From NCBI RefSeq assembly GCF_002154505.1, contig NZ_MUBM01000032.1, positions 1 to 38,001 of the forward strand: 38,001 nt of DNA, in the 5' to 3' direction. Shown here in pieces: positions 32,408 through 38,001 of this stretch. The notes beneath the pieces are model-generated. The model had not been told where the DNA came from. It did not search any database and worked only from the letters and a program-made list of their open reading frames with translations. The stretch's first letter is position 1, and every line of letters begins with the position of its first letter. A program made the position numbers and the translations under genes. This stretch comes from Streptomyces carpinensis (GTDB lineage Bacteria; Actinomycetota; Actinomycetes; Streptomycetales; Streptomycetaceae).

Positions 32408-32580
32408 GGACACCAGTCTCGCGCCTGGCCGGAGCGGAGCCGCACGCAGGGCGGCCGGACGGCGGCGGTCAGGCGGGCGGACGGCGGGTGAACAGACGGC
32501 GGGTGGGCGGACACGGGCAGGCGGGTCGGTGGCGCAGCAGGCGGGTGAGCGGGCGGGCGCTGGACGCCGGAGGCAGCCGG
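32408..32580. repeat. G-rich low-complexity tract upstream of the amidohydrolase
   Basis: The plus strand from about 32445 to 32575 is a series of imperfect GGCGGGTG/GGCGGACG units with few pyrimidine runs, giving clear strand asymmetry. It contains many G-tracts of two or three. It covers the expected promoter and leader of the amidohydrolase, transcribed from the other strand, and has no gene. Confidence 0.55.
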
Positions 32581-32661
32581 GACGCCGTGCCAGCCCCACC
32601 GGGTATGTCGTTCCCGCCCCGTCCGGCACGCTGTGTCGGCCCAACCATGCCGGCCCCGTCC

Positions 32662-32695
32662 GGCCCCGTCCGGCACGGTTGTGCCGGGCGGGGCC
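32662..32695 (-). terminator. Hairpin downstream of the Lrp/AsnC gene
   Basis: Arms 32662-32676 and 32681-32695 pair over 15 positions with one G-T mismatch and a four-base loop (GGTT). No T run follows, which is common for Streptomyces terminators. It ends the transcript of the regulator whose stop is at 32733. A CCGGCCCCGT decamer is tandemly repeated across the left arm (from 32650). Confidence 0.65.
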
Positions 32696-32732
32696 GTCCG
32701 CCGGTCCGGGCGGCCGGGCCGGCCGGCTCGGG

Positions 32733-33173
32733 TCAGACGCGCGGAGGCCGGGACTCGTACGGGGTCGAGAGGACCACCGTCGTGCGTGTCGACACGCCTG
32801 CCAGGCTGCGGACCCGGGCGAGGAGTTCCTCCAGTTCGTGCGGGGTGGCCACGCGCACCTTGAGGATGTAGTTCTCGTCGCCGGCCACGCTGTGGCAAGC
32901 CTCGATCTCCGGGACACCGGCCAGGCGGTCCGCGATGTCGTCGGGCGCGCTGGGATCGAAGGGTTTGACCGAGATGAAGGCGGTCATGGGCAGCCCCACC
33001 GCCTCCGCGTCGACGACCGCGGCGTAGCCGCGGATGACGCCACGCTGCTCCAGCCGCCGCACCCGCTGGTGCACGGCCGACGTGGACAGGCCCGTGGCCT
33101 TGCCCAGGTCGGTGTAGCTCATCCGCCCGTCCTTGACGAGCAGCTGCACGATCTGTCGGTCCAGCTCCTCCAT
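32733..33173 (-). CDS. Lrp/AsnC-family transcriptional regulator
   Basis: A 146-residue regulator starting at ATG 33173. The N-terminal helix-turn-helix is MEELDRQIVQLLVKDGRMSY with TDLGKATGLSTSAVHQRVRR, followed by a beta-hairpin to GVIRGYAAVVDAEAVG. The C-terminal RAM/ligand-binding domain includes VPEIEACHSVAGDENYILKV, the family's effector-site signature. Lrp-type proteins form octamers or dimers and bind amino acids. The regulon cannot be read here; the neighbours are an amidohydrolase and an acyl-CoA dehydrogenase. Longer in-frame starts upstream lack conservation. Confidence 0.93.
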   Translation of the reverse strand: MEELDRQIVQLLVKDGRMSYTDLGKATGLSTSAVHQRVRRLEQRGVIRGYAAVVDAEAVGLPMTAFISVKPFDPSAPDDIADRLAGVPEIEACHSVAGDENYILKVRVATPHELEELLARVRSLAGVSTRTTVVLSTPYESRPPRV

Positions 33174-33453
33174 GGCGCAAGAACCTACAGGGCGGTTGAT
33201 CGCCCGGGATACCTCGGCAGCCCAGCTCATGCCCCGTTCGTGCCCCGTTCGTGACGGGAGCGGCGGCCGGCCGGTGAGCCATGTGGGGGACAAATCCGTC
33301 GCGACGGGCACCTGCGAGCGTCATGTGACGAACACCACAGCTCCTGGGCGCTCTCCGTGATGTTCTCGTGATTACCGCCGAGACCGCGAGGGAAATGCTT
33401 GCTGTGGTCGAGGCCGCAGCGCCTTCACGGCCCAGCCTTAGGGGGAGAATCCC

Positions 33454-33891
33454 ATGCAGAATCTCAAGCGCCCTGGTCGTTCCACGCCCAAGCGGCAGCA
33501 GCCGATCATCGAGCCGCAGCCGGAGGGTGTCGAACCCGACGACTTCGACGGTGAGGAAGTCGACGCCTACGACACCTTCGAGATGTACCGGGTGATCTGC
33601 CCGGAGTGCGCGCAGCCCATCGCCCTGCTGGCGGACGAGGAGGTCCTGCCGGAGCACGCGCTGTGCGCCTCGCCGTGGAACCCGTTCGGGCTCACGGTCT
33701 GCGCCGGAACCGGCCGCAAGGCCTCCGACGCCCGGCCGGCGGACGAGTCCGCCGAGCCCCAGGAACAGCAGACCGCCCTGTTGCTGACGCTCCCCCAGGG
33801 ACTCGACTGGCGGATGCAGCCCTTCTCGCACGTCGGCGGCCCGGGCTCGCGCCCGATGCGCGTGCCGGCGATGCGCCCTCACGCCGCCTGA
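33454..33891 (+). CDS. Conserved Streptomyces protein with a CxxC pair
   Basis: 145 residues from ATG 33454, with GGGGAG seven bases upstream. The N-terminus is basic and Pro-rich, then an acidic segment (EGVEPDDFDGEEVDAYDTFE). A small core follows with CPEC (about residues 50-53), a further His-Ala-Leu-Cys and a Cys near residue 83, so a zinc site is possible. The tail is Pro/Arg-rich. I do not recognise a characterised family. It is followed by a perfect hairpin terminator, so it is probably a monocistronic unit divergent from the Lrp gene. Confidence 0.75.
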   Translation: MQNLKRPGRSTPKRQQPIIEPQPEGVEPDDFDGEEVDAYDTFEMYRVICPECAQPIALLADEEVLPEHALCASPWNPFGLTVCAGTGRKASDARPADESAEPQEQQTALLLTLPQGLDWRMQPFSHVGGPGSRPMRVPAMRPHAA

Positions 33892-33914
33892 GCGGACGTT
33901 CCCGCCTTCGGCGC

Positions 33915-33948
33915 CCTGCACCAGGGCGCGAGACCGCCCTGGTGCAGG
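33915..33948. terminator. Perfect hairpin after the CxxC protein gene
   Basis: Arms CCTGCACCAGGGCG (33915-33928) and its exact complement (33935-33948) with a six-base loop, 24 bases past the stop. No T run follows. Confidence 0.8.
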
Positions 33949-34149
33949 ACCGGTGCGTCGCACCCGCGTCAGGGGCCGGCTCCGGGTCCGCCGCAGCTTC
34001 ACGGGCTCCTCCGCCGCGGCTTCGTGCGCCCCGTCCGCTTCCGCGAGCGCGTCCGGGTGGGTACCGCCCGGACAGGGCCGGACGTCGCTGAACTGACTCT
34101 CGATTCCGACGATCGGTGACCTGTCCGGCCGGCACCGCGTTGCCCGGGT

Positions 34150-34398
34150 ATGACGCCCATCCAGTCGGCAACCGGGCGACGGCGCCGCATTTTCCTGCCG
34201 TCGCCCACAGCATCGGTTCCGCCTGCGCCGCCACAACTCCCGGACCCGCCGATCTACCGCGACCTGGTCCGCACCTGGGCCGACCGCGGCCGCACCCTGC
34301 CGGGGCGCCACGACCCGGAGTGGGTCCGGCTCGCCGCGCCCTTTCCCGGCCTGGGGCTGTTCAGCGGGTCTCGGGACCCGCGACGTGACGGGCGATGA
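34150..34398 (+). CDS. Small hypothetical protein, convergent with the acyl-CoA dehydrogenase gene
   Basis: 82 residues. The segment PPIYRDLVRTWADRGRTLPG followed by RHDPEWVRLAAPFPG reads like a genuine Streptomyces protein with normal third-position GC, unlike the flanking basic tails. The ATG lacks a good ribosome site, so the true start could be an internal codon. The 3' end overlaps the stop region of the convergent dehydrogenase gene by 38 bases. Function unknown. Confidence 0.5.
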   Translation: MTPIQSATGRRRRIFLPSPTASVPPAPPQLPDPPIYRDLVRTWADRGRTLPGRHDPEWVRLAAPFPGLGLFSGSRDPRRDGR

Positions 34399-35533
34399 CC
34401 ATCCGCTGGATCTGGTTGGTGCCCTCGACGATCTGCAGCACCTTCGCCTCGCGCATGTAGCGCTCGGCCGGGAAGTCCGCGGTGTAGCCGTACCCGCCGA
34501 GCACCTGGACGGCGTCCGTGGTGACCTTCATCGCCGTGTCGGTGCAGAACAGCTTGGCCATGGCCGCCTGCCGCGCGAACGGCCGGCCCGCGTCGCGCAG
34601 CCGCGCCGCCGCGAGGTACAGCGCCCGGCCCGCCTCGATCTGCGTCGCCATGTCGGCGAGCATGAAGCGCAGCCCCTGGAAGTCGGCGATCGGCCGCCCG
34701 AACTGCTGCCGGTCGGTGGCGTAGGCGACCGCCTCGTCGAGCGCCGCCTGGGCGAGACCGATGGCACACGCGGCGATACCGAGCCGCCCCGAGTCCAGCG
34801 CGGACAGCGCGATGGCGAAGCCCTGGCCCTCCTCCCCGAGCCTGCGGGCGTCTGAGACCCGCACCCCGTCGAGGTGGATCTGCGCGGTCGGCGAGCCCTT
34901 CAGGCCCATCTTCTTCTCCGGGGCAGCGGCGCTCAGCCCCTCGGCGTCGCCGGGCACCAGGAAGGCCGTGATCCCACGCGGTCCCTCCGCGCCCGTGCGC
35001 GCCATGACCGTGTAGAAGTCGGCGATCCCGCCGTGCGTGATCCAGGACTTGGTGCCCGTGATCACCCAGTCGTCGCCGTCCCGGACGGCCTTGGTGCGCA
35101 GCGAGGCGGCGTCCGAGCCGGAGGCGGGCTCGGACAGGGCGTACGCCCCGAGCAGGCCGCCGCCGAGCATCACGGGCAGGTGCTCGGTCTGCTGCTCCTT
35201 GGTGCCGTAGGCGGCGAGCCCGTAGGAGGCCAGGGTGTGCACGCTCACGCCCAGGCCGACGGTGAGCCGGGCCGCGGCCAGCTCCTCCAGGACCTGGAGG
35301 TACACCTCGTACGGCTGGTCTCCGCCGCCGTACTCCGAGTCGTAGGGCAGGCCGAGCAGCCCCGATCGGGACAGCAGGGTGAAGACCTCACGCGGGAAGC
35401 GCCCGGCGTCCTCCTCCTCGGCCGCCTTGGGCGCGATCTCGTGCTGCGCGATGTCGCGGACGAGCGAGATCAGGTCCCGGGCCTCGTCCGTTGGCAGTTG
35501 CCGGTCCACCGGCTGCGGGGCGCGGTCGGGCAT
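34361..35533 (-). CDS. Acyl-CoA dehydrogenase
   Basis: A 390-residue FAD enzyme that oxidises acyl-CoA at the alpha-beta bond. ATG 35533 is preceded by GGGAGGAG. The N-terminal helical domain is followed by the FAD-site LGAYALSEPASGSDAAS and the middle-domain TGTKSWITHGG. The C-terminal helical domain has YATDRQQFGRPIADFQ, VQVLGGYGYTADFPAERYMR and VLQIVEGTNQIQR, which includes the catalytic glutamate position of the MCAD group. It is intact and of normal length. It lies downstream of the TetR gene on the same strand with 260 bases between, so the TetR protein may control it. Confidence 0.95.
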   Translation of the reverse strand: MPDRAPQPVDRQLPTDEARDLISLVRDIAQHEIAPKAAEEEDAGRFPREVFTLLSRSGLLGLPYDSEYGGGDQPYEVYLQVLEELAAARLTVGLGVSVHTLASYGLAAYGTKEQQTEHLPVMLGGGLLGAYALSEPASGSDAASLRTKAVRDGDDWVITGTKSWITHGGIADFYTVMARTGAEGPRGITAFLVPGDAEGLSAAAPEKKMGLKGSPTAQIHLDGVRVSDARRLGEEGQGFAIALSALDSGRLGIAACAIGLAQAALDEAVAYATDRQQFGRPIADFQGLRFMLADMATQIEAGRALYLAAARLRDAGRPFARQAAMAKLFCTDTAMKVTTDAVQVLGGYGYTADFPAERYMREAKVLQIVEGTNQIQRMVIARHVAGPETR

Positions 35534-35793
35534 GGCGACGCTCTCCTCCCTGTTCGGGCACATCGGCGGACGTGCGCCTTGGGTGGGGCGGCTCCGCCGG
35601 AGTCTTCCTCGGCCGGCCGATGCTCGCACTCCCGGGTCACGGAAGCGGCTGACCAGCGGCTGTGCGCTGTGAGTATGCCCGATCGGCGGCACGGAGTCAC
35701 CGGTTAACGACCGCTTACTTCAAGAAAGGGCCGGCCGCCTCCCGCCGCGGCCGGTCACGACCGCGGGAGTCGTCATGTTTTCGGCCGGCTTCG

Positions 35794-36453
35794 TCAGCCG
35801 TCCCGGCGGGCCGCGGCAGGGGCCGGATAGGTCGGATCCAGCTCCTCGACGGCCCGCAGGGCGCCGCCCAGCGTCTTCACCAGCAGTTCGCGCATGGCGT
35901 CGCGGGAGAGGTCCGGGCGGTCGATCCAGTCGAGGGTGGCGCCCTCGACGCCGCACACCCAGGAGAGCAGGCCCATCCGGGCGAGCGGGGCGATGGTGCT
36001 ACGGCCGTAGGCGCCCTCCGCAATGGTCGCGACGATCACCTCGCGCACGCCGTCCCGGATGGCGTGCACCTCGGCGTCGAAACCGACGCCGCCGCTGACG
36101 ATGGTCCGGTAGGACGCCTGGTTGCTCTCGGCGTAGCGGAGATAGCCGTCGACGGTGCGGTGCACCCGCTCCACGGCCGGCAGGTCCCGGCCGCCGGCCG
36201 CGAAGGTGACGAGGCCGGCGACCGAATCCTCGATGATCGCCAGGTAGTAGCCGCGCTTCGACCGGAAGTAGTAGTAGATCAGCCCCTTGGCGACATGGGC
36301 CTGCCGGGCGATGTCGTCCATCGACAGGGCGTCGTAGGAGGTGTCGGCGAACAACCGGCGCCCGATCGCGATGAGTTCGGCGCGACGTGCCGATGAACGC
36401 TCGGTGCCGCGTGCCCGAGGGTGGGCGGTCTCGCGCTGTTCGCTCGTATTCAA
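35794..36453 (-). CDS. TetR-family transcriptional regulator
   Basis: About 219 residues if translation begins at TTG 36453, which has a GGAGA-type site upstream. No ATG or GTG fits between there and the DNA-binding domain, so the start is provisional. The helix-turn-helix is RAELIAIGRRLFADTSYDAL, SMDDIARQAHVAKGLIYYYF and RSKRGYYLAI, canonical for TetR. The C-terminal ligand domain is all helical, with YLRYAESNQASYRTIVSGGV. The neighbouring acyl-CoA dehydrogenase on the same strand suggests a lipid-metabolism role (inference). Confidence 0.88.
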   Translation of the reverse strand: MNTSEQRETAHPRARGTERSSARRAELIAIGRRLFADTSYDALSMDDIARQAHVAKGLIYYYFRSKRGYYLAIIEDSVAGLVTFAAGGRDLPAVERVHRTVDGYLRYAESNQASYRTIVSGGVGFDAEVHAIRDGVREVIVATIAEGAYGRSTIAPLARMGLLSWVCGVEGATLDWIDRPDLSRDAMRELLVKTLGGALRAVEELDPTYPAPAAARRDG

Positions 36454-36551
36454 TTTCGGCCCCGGTCTCCAACTGGCGGTCGACGACCGCAGTATGGCAG
36501 GTCCGGTATGAGTCAGGTCACAACAGCCGGCGTCGCCTGTGGGTACGGAAA

Positions 36552-36571
36552 GGCCCCGGTCTCCCGGGGCC
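36552..36571 (-). terminator. Intrinsic terminator after the C39-like peptidase gene
   Basis: GGCCCCGG (36552-36559), loop TCTC and CCGGGGCC (36564-36571) form a perfect eight-pair stem. On the minus strand it is followed by TTTCC, 15 bases after the peptidase stop. Confidence 0.75.
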
Positions 36572-36586
36572 CTTGCGTGGGTCCGG

Positions 36587-37963
36587 TCAGTCCACGCCCA
36601 CCGCGGCGAGCGCGTTGCGCTGGTGGGGTGTGGGGTGCGCCGGGAAGTAGAGGTAGCAGACGCCGCCACTGCCCGAGACCACCTTGCCCGAGGCGTTGTA
36701 GCGCTTGGTCCGGAGCCAGATGTTCTCGAACTCCCGGCGCAGGTACACGCGCCGCACCGCCGCGTCGCTGGGCGACGCCGGGTCGTTGGCGATCACGTCG
36801 CCGTCGGCGGTGAAGCCGATGACGGTCATCAGGTGGCCTGAGGTGCCGTAGCCCGCGCCCGTCAGCTCGGTCTTGAGGAAGGACTGGGACGTTATGGCCG
36901 GGATGCCGGCGGCGATCAGCGTCTCCAGATCGGTGAGCGAGCCGAGGCGGGTCACCACTCCCTGCAGGCCCTTGAAGGTCGCCGCGTACGCCGCGTTGAA
37001 CGGCCAGTTGCCGCAGCCTGCGTACTGGTAGTCGTACGTGGACCGGGCTGCGTGGCAGACCTGGGGGTCGGCGTAGGACGGGTCGACCCAGGACAGCTGC
37101 TCGGAGGTGAGCCGGCCGCCCCAGTACTCGATGATCATCTGCGAGGACGTGGGGCTGCACCAGGCCTCGCCGCCGTTGTCGTACTGGGGGTACTGGCCCG
37201 CGTGGATCTCCTGCGAGTAGCGCGGGACGATCAGTTCCCTGGCGGATGCGGCGGGCGTGGAGGCGGGGACCGTGAAGCGGTCGGGGATGTCCGAACCCAT
37301 GGCGCCGATGCGCCACACGGTCGGGGTGAGGCCGGTGCCGGGCCTGCGGTACAGCGTGAGACGGAGCCGGTACGAGAGGAGACGCAGGCCGGAGGCCGCG
37401 TCGTCGATGGAGAAGGTGTCCGTCCAGATCGTGCTTCTGCCGTCGGTCTGGTCGTCGACCGAGGTCCGCTTGATGTCCTGGTCGCCCGCCGCCCAGCGGC
37501 CCATGACGTACCAGGGGGTGTCCGTGCCGTCGGAGTAGGTGCCTTGCAGTTCCACCTGAAGCCAGGTGCCTGCCGGGGTGTGGGCGTTCCAGGACGCGAT
37601 CGCCTCGGTGGCGGGGACGGAGAGCCGGTGGACCGGCCCCGTCCAGGTGGCGTACTCCCAGGTCGCCGTCGTGCCGGTGTGCGGGTCGGCGTAGTCGGTG
37701 GTGCCGACGGGGGTGGCGATCTCCAGGGCCGGGCGCAGGCCCGCGATCGGGCGGGTGCCGTCGAAGGTGCCGCTGCGCCAGTCGGTGTACGTGGTCCAGG
37801 AGTGGTAGTCGACCGGGCGGGTGGAACTCGGTGTGGTGCCGGGTGAGTCGGCGGGGCGGCCGGTGGCGGTGGCGGCGGCCGCCGGGGTCGCGCCGCCTGC
37901 CACGGCGGCGACCACCGCGGCGGCCAGGACGGATCTGCGGGACGGGCGTTCGGCTTTGCTCAT
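36587..37963 (-). CDS. Exported C39-like cysteine peptidase
   Basis: A 458-residue protein with an N-terminal signal containing twin arginines, SRRSVLAAAVVAAVAGG, ending near APAAAATA, so Tat export is likely. Residues about 45-245 form a beta-rich domain. The C-terminal part is a Peptidase_C39-like domain with the nucleophile in GGEAWCSPTSS (C269), the histidine in GTSGHLMTVIGF (about H377) and the aspartate in DVIANDPASP. Members of this group are common secreted proteins in Streptomyces and may cleave peptides outside the cell. No ABC transporter is fused, unlike bacteriocin-processing C39 enzymes. Start ATG 37963. Confidence 0.88.
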   Translation of the reverse strand: MSKAERPSRRSVLAAAVVAAVAGGATPAAAATATGRPADSPGTTPSSTRPVDYHSWTTYTDWRSGTFDGTRPIAGLRPALEIATPVGTTDYADPHTGTTATWEYATWTGPVHRLSVPATEAIASWNAHTPAGTWLQVELQGTYSDGTDTPWYVMGRWAAGDQDIKRTSVDDQTDGRSTIWTDTFSIDDAASGLRLLSYRLRLTLYRRPGTGLTPTVWRIGAMGSDIPDRFTVPASTPAASARELIVPRYSQEIHAGQYPQYDNGGEAWCSPTSSQMIIEYWGGRLTSEQLSWVDPSYADPQVCHAARSTYDYQYAGCGNWPFNAAYAATFKGLQGVVTRLGSLTDLETLIAAGIPAITSQSFLKTELTGAGYGTSGHLMTVIGFTADGDVIANDPASPSDAAVRRVYLRREFENIWLRTKRYNASGKVVSGSGGVCYLYFPAHPTPHQRNALAAVGVD

Positions 37964-38001
37964 GGGTGGGAGACCCCCAGGTGTCCGAGTCGGGGCGGGG
38001 C

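Noticed and set aside
1..38001. tRNA, rRNA or CRISPR elements
   Set aside because: No cloverleaf, ribosomal or regularly spaced repeat-spacer pattern was found on reading through.

Overview
The window is high-GC actinobacterial chromosome, almost certainly Streptomyces. The signs are strong GC bias at third codon positions, RbpA, FxsA and Ppm1 in sequence, many GTG starts, ATGA/GTGA gene overlaps, MocR/YczE and GntR regulators, and several small Streptomyces-type membrane proteins. No rRNA, tRNA, CRISPR array or complete insertion sequence was seen.

Layout. (1) 1-2357: the 5' part of a nitrate/nitrite-sensor-type membrane kinase (minus) diverges from a small two-helix membrane protein (plus). 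(2) 2357-2978: a 208-bp MITE-like element with 21-bp terminal inverted repeats abuts the stop codon of the small membrane gene, followed by about 400 bp of repeat-rich non-coding DNA. (3) 2979-10340 (minus): a three-gene SMC complex operon in the order kleisin-like, KITE-like, SMC-like ATPase. This is the JetA-JetB-JetC (MksF-MksE-MksB) order of Wadjet/Mks systems, but no JetD/MksG nuclease gene is present. It is the most unusual system in the window. (4) 10413-15763: a GntR/FCD regulator diverges from an MFS transporter, a DUF1445 putative hydro-lyase and PxpA, PxpB, PxpC: a 5-oxoproline uptake and hydrolysis cassette, with a palindromic operator candidate inside the promoter and a frameshift near the 3' end of pxpA. 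(5) 15791-18965 (minus): two GT4 glycosyltransferases and an SGNH hydrolase, translationally coupled. (6) 19105-23497: a HEAT-repeat protein preceded by a 19-codon leader-like ORF, an ankyrin protein, a 64-residue membrane peptide and an FtsK-like protein whose Walker motifs look dead. (7) 23559-27978: MocR regulator divergent from YczE, then a glycerophosphodiester phosphodiesterase and a UMF1-type MFS protein. (8) 28171-38001: rbpA under a perfect sigma-R-type promoter, a strong terminator, then fxsA, ppm1, an Amidohydro_3 hydrolase, an Lrp/AsnC regulator, two small conserved proteins, an acyl-CoA dehydrogenase, a TetR regulator and a Tat-exported C39-like peptidase. From memory this last block resembles the region around rbpA and ppm1 of S. 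coelicolor.

How the genes work together. The SMC trio probably forms one DNA-organising or DNA-sensing machine. The GntR-MFS-DUF1445-PxpABC set would import and open 5-oxoproline to glutamate, with DUF1445 plausibly linking D-glutamate to the pathway. The glycosyltransferases and Ppm1 concern the cell envelope. RbpA ties the last block to housekeeping transcription and thiol stress. All functional names rest on motif recognition by eye; no database search was possible.
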